Positions 19,380-28,643 of a DNA stretch of 64,000 nt are shown here, piece after piece. Numbering within the stretch: the stretch's first letter is position 1; each line of letters begins with the position of its first letter. The stretch comes from Chitinimonas_A lacunae (lineage in GTDB: Bacteria; Pseudomonadota; Gammaproteobacteria; Burkholderiales; Chitinimonadaceae). The notes below the pieces were generated by a model. That model saw only the letters and a list, made by a program, of their open reading frames with translations, was not told the origin of the DNA and searched no databases. Position numbers and translations under genes: made by a program. The stretch spans positions 3,534,001 through 3,598,000 of the forward strand of contig NZ_JBHSBU010000001.1 of the NCBI RefSeq assembly GCF_042650885.1. Reading direction: 5' to 3'.

Positions 19380-19640
19380 TCACTTTTTTGCGTTGATCTC
19401 TTTCATCACGTCTAGCTCAAGGTCGCGTTCCGCCAGCATCTTCTTCAGCCGCGCATTCTCTTGTTCCAACTGCTTGAGCCGCTTCACATCCGTGGCTTCC
19501 AAGCCGCCGAAATGTTGCCGCCAGTTGTAGATCGTTTGCTCGCTGATCCCGTGCTTTTTCGCTACCTCTGCGACCGACTCCTTGTCCGCCTCTCGCAGGA
19601 TCGTGACCAGCTGCTCTTCACTAAACCGACTCTTCTTCAT
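19380..19640 (-). CDS. IS3-family transposase OrfA
   Basis: The predicted protein has 86 residues. It is a helix-turn-helix DNA-binding subunit (MKKSRFSEEQLVTILREADK, VAEVAKKHGISEQTIYNWRQ) followed by a leucine-zipper-like helix (LKQLEQENARLKKMLAERDLELD). The ATG at 19640 is the usual start for this family. The 3' end carries the A-AAA-AAG motif used by IS3 elements for -1 frameshifting into orfB. Only a regulatory or non-productive role is likely here since orfB is deleted. Confidence 0.9.
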   Translation of the reverse strand: MKKSRFSEEQLVTILREADKESVAEVAKKHGISEQTIYNWRQHFGGLEATDVKRLKQLEQENARLKKMLAERDLELDVMKEINAKK

Positions 19641-19671
19641 GACTTCCCTTTCTTCTGGGGAAGCCATTCTC

Positions 19672-19902
19672 TCAACTTTCTTCTGGTCCGAAAATTTCAG
19701 GGCAGGTCAGTGTAGGCTGACGGGTCACGCCCACCTCAGGAAAGAGTTCGCTGATCGAGAGACCCTCGGCCATAGCCAAGTCGATGCACTTCTGCCGTAC
19801 GCTCGCGCGCTTCTCATATACCAGCTTGTCGCGCAGGTGCTCCGCTGCTTCGATCAGCTCACGGAGCTCGTCAGCGGAAAGGTGGTCTATGTTGACGGTC
19901 AT
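19672..19902 (-). pseudogene. H-NS-like nucleoid protein gene, 3' end lost to IS insertion
   Basis: The frame starts at 19902 with the H-NS-type oligomerisation helix (MTVNIDHLSADELRELIEAA, EKRASVRQKCIDLAMAEGLS, ISELFPEVG) and runs at residue about 66 into the IS end at 19709, finishing within IS sequence. The DNA-binding C-terminal domain (consensus TWTGRG) is absent on either side of the IS. A truncated product could at most interfere with intact H-NS. Confidence 0.6.
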
Positions 19903-20070
19903 GCTGATGCATCCAGTAGAGATGTTGCAGCATATGGCACAGCACCGAGAGTAGGTAGTGACCGCTGGCTTTGCGGTAGGCCCATCAAGTGTGCGCGGGT
20001 TGTGCGCAAATCTTGCATACATGTGCTCGTCTACGTGAGACTCACGGATTGCGGTCTGAGGGCGAGCCAT

Positions 20071-20416
20071 GCGTGGGCGCGATAGTAGAACGCTCTGAGC
20101 ATTGTTGCCGTTCGTCGGGATGGTACGCCGGCTGTCGTTCCACCGAGATCCACTGCATACGTGTGTAATGAGGTGTGTAACGTTGGCTGTTTATGGGTGA
20201 AAATCCGTTTTAAAATCAATGAATTGATTGCGCAATGGTATTGATGATCGATAACTACGATTGACGTCTACAGAAAGCCAGGGAAGGCCATCAATCCATC
20301 ATAAGCCGTTGAAAAAACTAAGGAGGTCTGCCAGGGAGAGCCATGGACTTCCACTGCAATCCACTGCAATTGTGTATATTTCTGTGTATAGGGACCACAC
20401 GGAACGGCATATACAC
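20071..20416. other. Integrase upstream region, candidate left end of the ICE
   Basis: No tRNA gene is visible. The element TCCACTGCA occurs three times: once near 20150 and twice in tandem just before the integrase start (near 20348-20368). This could be recombinase arm-type binding or control sequence. The attachment site itself cannot be identified without the other end of the element. Confidence 0.35.
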
Positions 20417-21685
20417 ATGGCCTCGAATCTCCTCACCGCACGTAAGGTTGAGACTGCCACGGCTCAAGAAAAGGACTACTGGCTGCGAGATGGAGCAAGC
20501 CTCTTCCTCTTTGTCACCCGCAGTGGTGGAAAGCTTTGGCGTTATCGCTACCGGATTGACAATTCGCCCCAAATCTATGCGATTGGGCGCTACCCTGAGG
20601 TAACGCTTGAGGCTGCTCGGAAAGAGCGAGATCGAGTGCGCGAGCTTGTCAAGCGGGGGATTCACCCGCGCCAAGAGAGACAGGCTCGTCTAGCTGCTCA
20701 AGTCGAAAGCAATTCGCAAACGTTTGAGGCAGTAGCCCGAGAGTGGATAGCTTCAAACGCATGGGGGGATGGTTATGCAGATCAAGTTAGGAAAAATCTG
20801 GAAAAAGATGTATTTCCAACGATTGGCAATATCCCTATACGGCTGATTAATGTTTCCCACCTGCGGCCCGTCATTAAAAAGGTGGCGGAGAGAGGTGCTC
20901 CCACTATTGCGGTACTCATTCGGCAGTGGGCCGGTCAAATATTCAGATACGCCTCTACTAATGGACTTTGTGATTACGACCCCTCTTCCCTGCTTAAGGG
21001 ATTGGTAAAAAAGCCCCCCACACGACATAACCCACCGTTAAAATGGGTAGAACTATCCCCTTTTCTTATTAAGTTGAATGGATGGTCAGGTTACCGAACC
21101 ACTGAAATTGCATTACGTTTGGTTGCGCTCACGTTTGTTCGTACTATTGAAATCCGCAAGGCCACTTGGGATCAGTTTGATCTCGATGGTGCACTATGGG
21201 AGCTCCCTGGTGAGATGATGAAAATGGGCAAGCCTCACCTTGTCCCCTTATCCAGACAGGCAGTTGCTCTCTTACGTGAGCTCCAGAAGATAACCGGGTC
21301 AGGAAAATTATTGTTTCCTAACTATCGCCGACCCCAAGAGCCAATGTGTGCAACCACATTAAATCGTGTTCTTGAGCGACTCGGATACGGCGGGCAATTT
21401 TCTACACATGGCTTCCGGTCGACCGCTACTACAATTCTTAGCCTATTAGGCTACCCGGATAATCGAGTGGATCTGCAGCTGGCGCATCAGAAAAAGAGCA
21501 AGGACACATCACGTGCGCCGTATGACCATACGAAATTTATTAGCTCAAGGCGGATAATAATGCAGGATTGGGCGGACATTCTTGATGCATCAGAGCGTGG
21601 GGCGACGCCCGAGAAAATTACTCAGGATTTTGGGCCGCTATCTGCACGGCGACTGGCTTTGCTGAGGGTGGTTGAGCGTGAATAA
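20417..21685 (+). CDS. Tyrosine recombinase (P4-type integrase) of the ICE
   Basis: The predicted protein has 422 residues. The ATG at 20417 matches the family start (MASNLLTARKVETATAQEKD); an upstream in-frame ATG at 20261 adds an unrelated leader. An N-terminal arm-binding domain (DUF4102-like, LWRYRYRIDN, YAIGRYPEVTLEAARKER) precedes the catalytic domain. Catalytic residues are visible: Arg in FVRTIEIRKATW, HxxR in STHGFRSTATT and the nucleophile Tyr in APYDHTK. It should integrate and excise the element that extends rightwards. GC is lower than in the conjugation genes. Confidence 0.92.
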   Translation: MASNLLTARKVETATAQEKDYWLRDGASLFLFVTRSGGKLWRYRYRIDNSPQIYAIGRYPEVTLEAARKERDRVRELVKRGIHPRQERQARLAAQVESNSQTFEAVAREWIASNAWGDGYADQVRKNLEKDVFPTIGNIPIRLINVSHLRPVIKKVAERGAPTIAVLIRQWAGQIFRYASTNGLCDYDPSSLLKGLVKKPPTRHNPPLKWVELSPFLIKLNGWSGYRTTEIALRLVALTFVRTIEIRKATWDQFDLDGALWELPGEMMKMGKPHLVPLSRQAVALLRELQKITGSGKLLFPNYRRPQEPMCATTLNRVLERLGYGGQFSTHGFRSTATTILSLLGYPDNRVDLQLAHQKKSKDTSRAPYDHTKFISSRRIIMQDWADILDASERGATPEKITQDFGPLSARRLALLRVVERE

Positions 21686-22013
21686 CTGACTTAAGAAGGT
21701 TGGATGCAAGTAGTCGTCCCTGAGGAATCAGCTCCGCAGCCATAAGTGCTGATCCACGGATCGTGCGCATCCGCAGCGTTGTGACGGTCGTGTCGTCAGG
21801 CTCGCAGCAACAAAAGTGGTAATGTAACCGCTGAAAACACCGATGAGCTGGCATCTGATGATCGGCGCCTATCAGATCGATACGTTCGTGAACCGGCCAA
21901 GCGTGTCGCTCGAAGAGGCGCGGCGTGTGAAGACGCTCAATGATTCTTGCGGCACAAGGCGTCACCGCGCATTGCAGCCGCAGCAAGCCGATGAACCAAG
22001 CCCTGTAGCGGAG
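21686..22013. other. Spacer between integrase and relaxase genes
   Basis: The integrase and relaxase genes converge here. No supported gene, tRNA or clear terminator is seen. Confidence 0.4.
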
Positions 22014-23876
22014 CTAATCCAACAGGCGCAGATAGGGGTTGTTGGGGGGCGTTTGGTCGAACAACAGGCTGGGGTCGACAAGTAGATAGCCATGGAGCCT
22101 GCGTGACTTGCGCGGACCGTTCACTTCGCACCGCCATATATTCAACCCGTTCGCTTGCTTGCGATGCAGATGCAGTCGTTCCCACTGCTTCTGAACCCAT
22201 TGCCATGCTTGCACACCGTTTCGTGCTGCCACGATAGCGACATGAGGATGCTCCTGGGCATAGCGCTGAAAGAGGCCGGGCGATGCTAGGAAAGCGGTAT
22301 CGGCTACGGTGTGCACCAACGCTTTCGCGTCGTTGATGATGAGCGTACGGGACTGAATATGCCGCTTCAGCCAGTGAATGAAGTGGTTACCAGGTAGAGT
22401 CTCGTCGGTAGAACTTGCTTCCGCGATTTGGGTTGCGGTGATCTGACTCGCTTGGGGGACGGCCACAGGGGCCGACGAGTCCGGCGTCACCTGCGATACG
22501 GGCTCTGCGTTCCCGAAAAGCTCAAGCAGTGCATCGACATTGTCGTGGCGCGCAGCCGCCCTCTGCGGCGCAGATGGAACGGCTGAAGTTGGCAGAGCGA
22601 TGAGCGGTACGGCATCGTCACTTGGCACGCTCGTGCCGGCAGGAGCAGGTGCCCGGTCGTCCGGACCGTCCACGCAAACGGTCCCGTCGAACATCGTCGG
22701 GCGGTCTCCGTCCCATATCAGTTCGGGCACGATCCGCAGGAAGGTGAAGCTGTGCGACCAGCCGGTCGTGCTGGTTACTGTAGCCTTCCAGATCGCCTTG
22801 CCGTCGTGGGTTGCTATTGCGATGCCGTGTTCCTGCAGCACATCGAACACCGCGGTGTTGTTGGCCGGGATGCCATCAACGCCCTGAGACAGCAGATAGG
22901 CCCGCAACTTGTCCGCGACGGTTTTCGAGACAAGCCACAACGCCTCATCGGTGAGCCAGCCGTCGGATGCCTGCGGCTGATTCAGCTTCAACTCGCCCGA
23001 CCGTACAAGGTGGCGTAGGCCATCGAGCAGCTTGCGCTGCAGCGCGTTCCGCGGTGCCGTCAGTGCCTTTGCCGGATCGCCGCCGAGTGCTTGCGCCACG
23101 GACGCCTGATCCGCCTTGGTAACCAGCTCGCCCAACACGCCCGCACGCTCGGGTTGACCAGCAAGGACATAGAGCAGCGCCGCCCATAGCTCGGGATACC
23201 CGGCCAGCCAATCCATGATGTCGCGGCCGAGCACGACGGCATAGAGCAAACCCGTGGCGGCCCCATGGAGGCGGTACTCGCGATCCTCGCGGTACCGAAA
23301 GCGGTACGGCCGAAGCAGCGGACCGTGCCATGGGTGCCAGCATGAGCCATCTGCGTACTCAACGTGCATGTCGACAGCGATCTTGCCGACGTCGTGCAGC
23401 AGCGCGGCGTAGGCGACGGCTGCCGTCCACGCTTCGGCCTGGGATGCCTGCGCTTCTGGTGTTGCTCCGACCGGCAACAGATGGGACTGGCGGAGTTTCA
23501 GCGCATACGCAACGACTTCCAGCCCGTGATCGAGCATGCCGCCGGTGTGCGAGTGATGGTGCGCCTCAGAGGCCGGGAACTGCTGGACCAACCCGGCGTA
23601 TCGATTGAGCGGTGCCTGATACAGCAGATCGAACTGTGCGCGCGAGAGCGAAGTACGTTGCCAGATTTGTTCCAGCAGTTTTCGCCGACGCGCCGTCGAG
23701 AGCAGCACGGCAGCGGACTCGGGTTCGATCAATCCAGCCGGCGACGACGAAGGCGGTGCCGGTGCAATGGCCGTGGCAGCCTTTTCACTGCGGAACGGGA
23801 GGAGCCTAGCGAACCAGGCCGTAGGGCTCGCGGGACCTTTTGCCTTTTCGGGTAGGGCCTTTCCCCTTGTCGCCAT
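22014..23876 (-). CDS. MobH-family relaxase (TraI_2 domain)
   Basis: The predicted protein has 620 residues. The TraI_2 domain at residues about 50-350 carries the HD-type metal-binding residues: HHHSHTGGMLDHGLEV (His106-108 and on) and LLHDVGK (HD at 161-162). A C-terminal winged-helix-like DUF1528/TraI_2_C region (residues about 500-615) ends LLVDPSLLFDQ. MobH relaxases nick oriT and lead the strand into the recipient cell in SXT/ICEclc-type elements. It lies at the integrase-proximal end, divergent from DUF3742. Confidence 0.92.
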   Translation of the reverse strand: MATRGKALPEKAKGPASPTAWFARLLPFRSEKAATAIAPAPPSSSPAGLIEPESAAVLLSTARRRKLLEQIWQRTSLSRAQFDLLYQAPLNRYAGLVQQFPASEAHHHSHTGGMLDHGLEVVAYALKLRQSHLLPVGATPEAQASQAEAWTAAVAYAALLHDVGKIAVDMHVEYADGSCWHPWHGPLLRPYRFRYREDREYRLHGAATGLLYAVVLGRDIMDWLAGYPELWAALLYVLAGQPERAGVLGELVTKADQASVAQALGGDPAKALTAPRNALQRKLLDGLRHLVRSGELKLNQPQASDGWLTDEALWLVSKTVADKLRAYLLSQGVDGIPANNTAVFDVLQEHGIAIATHDGKAIWKATVTSTTGWSHSFTFLRIVPELIWDGDRPTMFDGTVCVDGPDDRAPAPAGTSVPSDDAVPLIALPTSAVPSAPQRAAARHDNVDALLELFGNAEPVSQVTPDSSAPVAVPQASQITATQIAEASSTDETLPGNHFIHWLKRHIQSRTLIINDAKALVHTVADTAFLASPGLFQRYAQEHPHVAIVAARNGVQAWQWVQKQWERLHLHRKQANGLNIWRCEVNGPRKSRRLHGYLLVDPSLLFDQTPPNNPYLRLLD

Positions 23877-24049
23877 TCCGTTGCTCCCCTTTCCGAAGCC
23901 CTTAAACCATTCGACCTTTTGAGACCGCAGGCCAAAGCTGCCGGCTCAGCGCAGAGGAACCGCATCGGGTCGCCGACAGGAGGGCTTGCCGATGATCGCG
24001 TCGCGGTATTCAATCGTGGTGATCGCGATGCGCTCGAAAGGAGCCGGCC

Positions 24050-24415
24050 ATGAAAGCAACTGCGCAAATCAGTAGCGCCGAGCGTGTTGGTCGGGTGGTA
24101 GGCCGTATCGCGCGTGCGCTTAATCGGCTAGATCAAAAGGTGCAAACGTGGCTTGTCGCGCGAGGGATGGCATCCTATGCCGCACAAGTTCTTTCGACAG
24201 CCGCCAAGCTCATCGTAATCAGTGCGCTGCTTTACGTGGCGTTCTGGTTCGCAGTGCTCGGCGTGTTCGTAGTTGCCGCAGCGTACGCAGGAAGACATAC
24301 GAACTTCAGCGACGTTGGAAAGACCGAATGGCGAAACGGCCCTGCTGGCTATGGGCTCTACGGATCTAACGGATACCGAATCGATGCTCACGATCCTGAT
24401 GACGAGAACGGCTGA
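24050..24415 (+). CDS. DUF3742 family ICE protein
   Basis: The predicted protein has 121 residues. It matches the DUF3742 pattern: ERVGRVVGRIARALNRLDQK, a single hydrophobic segment (AAKLIVISALLYVAFWFAVL) and the C-terminal signature TEWRNGPAGYGLYGSNGYRI followed by DAHDPDDE. AAAGGAG precedes the ATG. It is convergent with traG (7-bp gap) and divergent from the relaxase. It is a standard member of GI-type conjugation modules; its role is unknown. Confidence 0.9.
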   Translation: MKATAQISSAERVGRVVGRIARALNRLDQKVQTWLVARGMASYAAQVLSTAAKLIVISALLYVAFWFAVLGVFVVAAAYAGRHTNFSDVGKTEWRNGPAGYGLYGSNGYRIDAHDPDDENG

Positions 24416-24421
24416 GTGCAT

Positions 24422-25936
24422 CTACTTGGCAGCTTGGATGAGCGCTCCACTCCCTTTTGCGCCCGCAGCTTGCACGTCCTTCGTGCCTGTCGAAAGTCCC
24501 TGAATAGCACCTCCAGCGCGAACTCCAATCCATCCAAGTGCAGCTACCCAGAACGTGGGCAACACAATGAACATCGTCGCCATGACGAAGTTCAGCGCCA
24601 TGTCGCCAAAAGCGTTGTTGAGACCCAACAGCGGGTCGAAATTACTGTGCGGCCGATCCCAACCGAAACCCCAGCCGTACAGCGCATCGAGGATGGTCGA
24701 GTCGATCCATCGGGCAAGCTGGAACCAGAAGTCCACGAAGAACAGCGCAAACTGGACACAGCTCACGGTGACCACGGCTTTCAGTTCATAGGTGCCGATC
24801 AGGAGCACGAGCGGGATGCAGACCACCATCGCCATCTTGAGCAGCGATAGCACCATGGGCAGTGCCTGACGCACCACGTCCATCGCGGGGAAGAATCCGA
24901 GCGAGCCGAGGGCCATGCCCACATCCCCTGCACCGCGCGTCACGACGTTCGGCAAGGTCTTCTCGATCTGCCCACCGTAGTCGGTGTACACGGCTCCTTG
25001 GTTCATCTTCTGCTGTCGCGGCGCAATGGCTGCACGGATGACGCCATTGTCGATGTCCTCGCGTGACAGCGCGGCCCAGCGGCCAATGCGCGTCAGCAGG
25101 TCCGGATCGATCTGTGCCAGCAACCGGCTACGCAAGCCGGCGCGCGCATCGGTCCACCACTGCCGGCACGTCGGGTAGCCGCCGCCACTCTCCACCTGGG
25201 CCAGACCCGCATCGCGGTTGGCGTCATAGGGCCATCCGGTGCGCGGTGAGCGGGAGCGATACTGGTCGTAGTAGCCCGGTGTCCCGATGAAGAAGCGCGA
25301 GCCGGCCCACGACACATCGTGCATCTGTTCCTCATCGAGCGATGGCCGGCTCATGAACAGCTTGGCGCGAGCCGGTCCATAGCAGTCGTGAACGAAGTCA
25401 GCGACTTCCTGCGCGAGGAGCGGATCGTCGATGCGCTCTGCATCCACGTCGATCCGGATTTGTCGGAGATCATTCCCGCACGGAATCGCGGCAACCGCCG
25501 CGCTGGTCACGGCCCGCGACAACGCATGCATGAAGAACCACCACACCGGCACCAGCGCGTTCTGATTGTTGAGCGAGGTGTAGGCATTGGCCCAGCCTGT
25601 GTTGCCCGGCTGCGGCACGTTGACCTGGCATTGCGCAGAACGGCTGGTGTCGAACTTGATGGTGGCGAGATTCACGGGAACGAAGGGCATGCCCGCGAAC
25701 AGGATGACGACGATCGCCACCCATACCCGATTCTCGATGCGCAACGACGACAGCACGCCCTTGTTGCCCTCGTCGGCGCCTTCCGTTCGTGCCCTGAGCC
25801 ACTCCTGCACGATGATGGCCACGAACGGCAGGGCAAATGCGCCGCTCGCGACGAGGATGTTCCAGATCCCGTTGCTGACGATCCAGCCCACGAGGGTCAG
25901 GTAGTACTCCAGGTAGTCCGTGGTGTAGAGCGTCAT
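24422..25936 (-). CDS. Conjugal transfer protein TraG-N-like (mating-pair channel/stabilisation)
   Basis: The predicted protein has 504 residues. It is a polytopic membrane protein with hydrophobic spans near residues 10-45, 70-90 and 370-480. Family features include the early WNILVASGAFALPFVAIIVQ, the periplasmic region with paired cysteines (PCGNDLRQIR, HDCYGPA) and a C-terminal multi-span block. TraG-N proteins act in pilus assembly and mating-pair stabilisation. It is the last gene of the transfer operon, 15 bp after the upstream gene. Confidence 0.88.
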   Translation of the reverse strand: MTLYTTDYLEYYLTLVGWIVSNGIWNILVASGAFALPFVAIIVQEWLRARTEGADEGNKGVLSSLRIENRVWVAIVVILFAGMPFVPVNLATIKFDTSRSAQCQVNVPQPGNTGWANAYTSLNNQNALVPVWWFFMHALSRAVTSAAVAAIPCGNDLRQIRIDVDAERIDDPLLAQEVADFVHDCYGPARAKLFMSRPSLDEEQMHDVSWAGSRFFIGTPGYYDQYRSRSPRTGWPYDANRDAGLAQVESGGGYPTCRQWWTDARAGLRSRLLAQIDPDLLTRIGRWAALSREDIDNGVIRAAIAPRQQKMNQGAVYTDYGGQIEKTLPNVVTRGAGDVGMALGSLGFFPAMDVVRQALPMVLSLLKMAMVVCIPLVLLIGTYELKAVVTVSCVQFALFFVDFWFQLARWIDSTILDALYGWGFGWDRPHSNFDPLLGLNNAFGDMALNFVMATMFIVLPTFWVAALGWIGVRAGGAIQGLSTGTKDVQAAGAKGSGALIQAAK

Positions 25937-25951
25937 GGCCCGGCTCCTCCC

Positions 25952-26305
25952 TCAGCGTTGCAGCAGCAGCTGGCTGCTCTCGAGCAGCACGACCGTCGTC
26001 AGCACGGCAATCTCCACGCGCAGCAGGCGTTGATGTGCATCCGGGGCGGATTCGCGCTGGCGCAGCCGTCGTCCCATCCACCACCAGCCATAGGCGACCA
26101 GTGCATAGAGGCAGAGCCGCCAGGTGAAGAAGTGCAAGGCGTGGTGTCGCAGCCAGTCAGCCCAGGCTCCGATACCACCGACGACATGGACACCGATGAC
26201 ATTCACGAGCACGGCGACGCCAACGATGCCCACAATCCACAGCAACACGACGCCGACGGTACGGTTGAACAGCCAACGCGACCTCACCTGCCCGAGAGAG
26301 CTCAT
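25952..26305 (-). CDS. Small ICE membrane protein
   Basis: The predicted protein has 117 residues with three hydrophobic helices (about 15-45, 58-80, 95-113). The ATG overlaps the stop of the PFL_4711 gene by 4 bases, so it belongs to the operon. This position in GI-type elements is typically held by a short unnamed membrane protein. The function is unknown; it is probably part of the envelope-spanning transfer apparatus. Confidence 0.8.
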   Translation of the reverse strand: MSSLGQVRSRWLFNRTVGVVLLWIVGIVGVAVLVNVIGVHVVGGIGAWADWLRHHALHFFTWRLCLYALVAYGWWWMGRRLRQRESAPDAHQRLLRVEIAVLTTVVLLESSQLLLQR

Positions 26306-27684
26306 GGCGTGCGATTCCGTGGCTGCTGGATCTCCTTCATCCGATCACGGGTGGGCGTTCCCTCAAAGATGCGGTTCGAACCCGTCGCGCGCGTGCTGTG
26401 CCGCTGGATGATGGTCAGCGCCGCGCTGCTCGCCAGCGTACGACGCAGCTCCAGTTCGCTCTGGAGACTGTCGATCTCGCGGGTGAGCAGTTCACTCTCT
26501 TGATCGATCGCGTCGACGGCCACCTGGTTGGCCGCCACATTCGGCTCCTTCCTGCCGGCCAGCAGCACGCGCTGCAGCAGCAGGGCCTTCTCCAGCGTGC
26601 TTGCCAAGGCCACTTCGGACGCCAGACGCTTTCCCAGCACCTCCTGGTCCGGCTCGTCGCGAAGCGCTTCAATCACCCCGCGGGTAATGGGGAGCGAGCT
26701 GGTGCCGACGGCGTCGAGATTGGCGACCGTCATCGGGCGCGCGCCGCGGACGAGTTCCTGGAGCCCTTGCAGCCGTTTCTCGTACTCGTCCTGGATCAGG
26801 GGCGTGAGGCCAACGCCGGGGGTGGTCTGCGTTTTCGTGCAGTCCTCGCAGGTCCGCTGTTCGCGCTCGCCGAGCACGCGGGTGGCCCATGTTGCGGCGG
26901 CTTGCGGCGACGACCAGGTCTGACAGGTAAGACGGCTGCCACAGCTTCCGCGCGAAATCGACGAGGCGTCGGTGGCGCTGCGTCCGTTGAGCAGGTTGTA
27001 GCCCGCACGCGTGATGTCCTGCACGACCTTGATCGGGGGCTGATTCGCGCCCCCAGCATTGCTGCCGCCGACCCAGGGCACGCCATTCTTCCCCTTGTTC
27101 GCCTCGGCCTTCTCGATCGCGGTGACGGCATCCGTACGGTCAACGGTGTCACGCAGCGCCATGCCCTCGGCGATCTGGTCCCAGCTGGCCTGCCCTCCCG
27201 CCATATCTGCCATGCGGGTGGCCATCGCGCGGCAGGTCAACTTGCTGCGATCGAAATCGAGCCGTGCCTGGAGCACGCCATTCGTCAGCAGGTTGTACAG
27301 GCCAGGGTCCGCACGCTGGATGATCAGCGCCGGCAACGACGCGACGGCTGCGGTCGCGCTCTGAATCACACCGCTCATGATCTGCTGGAAGCCCTTGCTG
27401 ATTCCGTTGAGCTGATTCTTGACGGTCGTGGAAATCGACATGTCCCCACAGATCAGATTGCTGTTCCAGCCAACACCGACGCCGATGCTCTGCATGTCGC
27501 CCGCTGGGGTCATCGACACGGCCCGACCACCACCGATGCTGTAGAGCACGTCGTCACCGATGACGGCGCCACTGGCGCTGAATCCGTCGCGGTCGAGTCG
27601 CGTCTGCGCCGATGCGCAATGGATCGGCAGAACGAGAAGCAGCAGAAGCTCGGCGCCAAAACGCCTGCGATCGAATGCGCTCAT
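26302..27684 (-). CDS. Integrating conjugative element protein, PFL_4711 family (TIGR03755)
   Basis: The predicted protein has 460 residues. The ATG at 27684 gives a signal peptide (FGAELLLLLVLPIHCASAQT); the open frame further upstream is unlike the family. The body has conserved cysteines (NSNLICGDMSI, SKLTCRAMATRMADMAGGQA, CEDCTKTQ) and the segment NAGGANQPPIKVVQDITRAG. This is a TraH-like periplasmic assembly protein of GI-type T4SS. It overlaps the PFL_4710 gene by 4 bases. Confidence 0.9.
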   Translation of the reverse strand: MSAFDRRRFGAELLLLLVLPIHCASAQTRLDRDGFSASGAVIGDDVLYSIGGGRAVSMTPAGDMQSIGVGVGWNSNLICGDMSISTTVKNQLNGISKGFQQIMSGVIQSATAAVASLPALIIQRADPGLYNLLTNGVLQARLDFDRSKLTCRAMATRMADMAGGQASWDQIAEGMALRDTVDRTDAVTAIEKAEANKGKNGVPWVGGSNAGGANQPPIKVVQDITRAGYNLLNGRSATDASSISRGSCGSRLTCQTWSSPQAAATWATRVLGEREQRTCEDCTKTQTTPGVGLTPLIQDEYEKRLQGLQELVRGARPMTVANLDAVGTSSLPITRGVIEALRDEPDQEVLGKRLASEVALASTLEKALLLQRVLLAGRKEPNVAANQVAVDAIDQESELLTREIDSLQSELELRRTLASSAALTIIQRHSTRATGSNRIFEGTPTRDRMKEIQQPRNRTP

Positions 27685-28643
27685 GGTGAGGTTCCTTGGT
27701 AGAAGTCGACGCTGCCGAGAAAGATCTGGCCGCGGCGGCGGCAGCAGCTGTAGGGCCGCCACAGTGCCCAGGCGTAATCGCCACGCTGGGCCTGGATGCG
27801 GGTGCCGCCGTGGGGAAACACCGCGCAGCTGGAGGACAGCGTCGGCGTCAGCTCCTGCCACTTGCCTGTCGCCGCATCCCCTTCGACGAGCTCGTCCGCA
27901 GGCCAATAGCCTGCGCGGGCGTTGCCAACGAGCGGCCGGTACACGTGGATCTGGCCACGGCGCGTCACGATGTCGCCGGCGCGCTGTGCGACCACGGCAG
28001 CAGACTTGTAGTCATCGGTCTGATGCAGGAAGCCGCCGCGCGGATACACGTTGCCCCATAGGTTGAGCGTCAGGCGCGCGCCGATCTCGCGTCGGCCCGG
28101 CAGCAATGATTCTGGGTAGACGGATTCGGGAACGTTGTAGCGCCACGCCAGCGTATCGAGGGTGCTCAGCAGGTATGGCTGGTAGGGTGTGCCCGCCCCT
28201 GCGCAGGTGTAGCCGAAGGAACTGACAAAGCGGTTGAAGATGATGCCAGCCGGATGGCCGATCACATCTGCGTTCTTGAACTTCGCGAGGTTGTTTTCGT
28301 TGTCGTGGTTCGTCGTGCCGTCGCCGCCGCCCAGTGCACCCGGAACGGGCACGCTCATCGTCCGCACTTCGAGCCAGGGGTTCTCGCCGACGTTCGCGTA
28401 GCTCGACACCACGGCGTCGGGCACGTAGTGCCGGATCTTGGCGGAGGTGCGCACTGAACAGCCGAACTGTGTACAGAACAGCCAGTAGCAGATGCCGACG
28501 ACACGGTAGTCCAGGCAGTCCGGCGATAGTGCGGCGGACGTGATCGTGCCCGTGTTCAGCGCGGATGCCGTACCGCTGCTCAGCAGCAGGGCTGCGGTGA
28601 TTCGCCGCCACCGCGAGGCAGACCCCGTGATCCTGTGGCTCAT
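27681..28643 (-). CDS. Integrating conjugative element protein, PFL_4710 family (TIGR03756, TraU-like)
   Basis: The predicted protein has 320 residues. A signal peptide ends near TASALNTG. Conserved Cys-rich N-terminal segments (SPDCLDYRVVGICYWLFCTQ and FGCSVRTSAKIRHYVPD) are typical of TraU-like proteins, with TWPADE-like and YAWALWRPYSCC blocks towards the C-terminus. It is predicted to be periplasmic and needed for pilus assembly or DNA transfer. It is translationally coupled to its neighbours on both sides. Confidence 0.92.
   Translation of the reverse strand: MSHRITGSASRWRRITAALLLSSGTASALNTGTITSAALSPDCLDYRVVGICYWLFCTQFGCSVRTSAKIRHYVPDAVVSSYANVGENPWLEVRTMSVPVPGALGGGDGTTNHDNENNLAKFKNADVIGHPAGIIFNRFVSSFGYTCAGAGTPYQPYLLSTLDTLAWRYNVPESVYPESLLPGRREIGARLTLNLWGNVYPRGGFLHQTDDYKSAAVVAQRAGDIVTRRGQIHVYRPLVGNARAGYWPADELVEGDAATGKWQELTPTLSSSCAVFPHGGTRIQAQRGDYAWALWRPYSCCRRRGQIFLGSVDFYQGTSP

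Larger units (their letters stand above)
18996..19709 (-). mobile_element. IS3-family insertion sequence, internally deleted
   Basis: Imperfect terminal inverted repeats are visible: TGACCTGCC at 18996 and its complement GGCAGGTCA ending at 19709, with similarity continuing inward to TCGGTCCA / TCGGACCA. The total is 714 bp, short of the usual 1.2-1.3 kb, because most of orfB is missing. orfA is intact. No clear target duplication is seen (flanks GCG and GTG). The element interrupts or abuts an H-NS-like gene. Confidence 0.8.

Noticed and set aside
20071..20260. tRNA gene as attachment site next to the integrase
   Set aside because: No cloverleaf, no conserved GGTTCGAAT-like T-arm and no CCA end are present.
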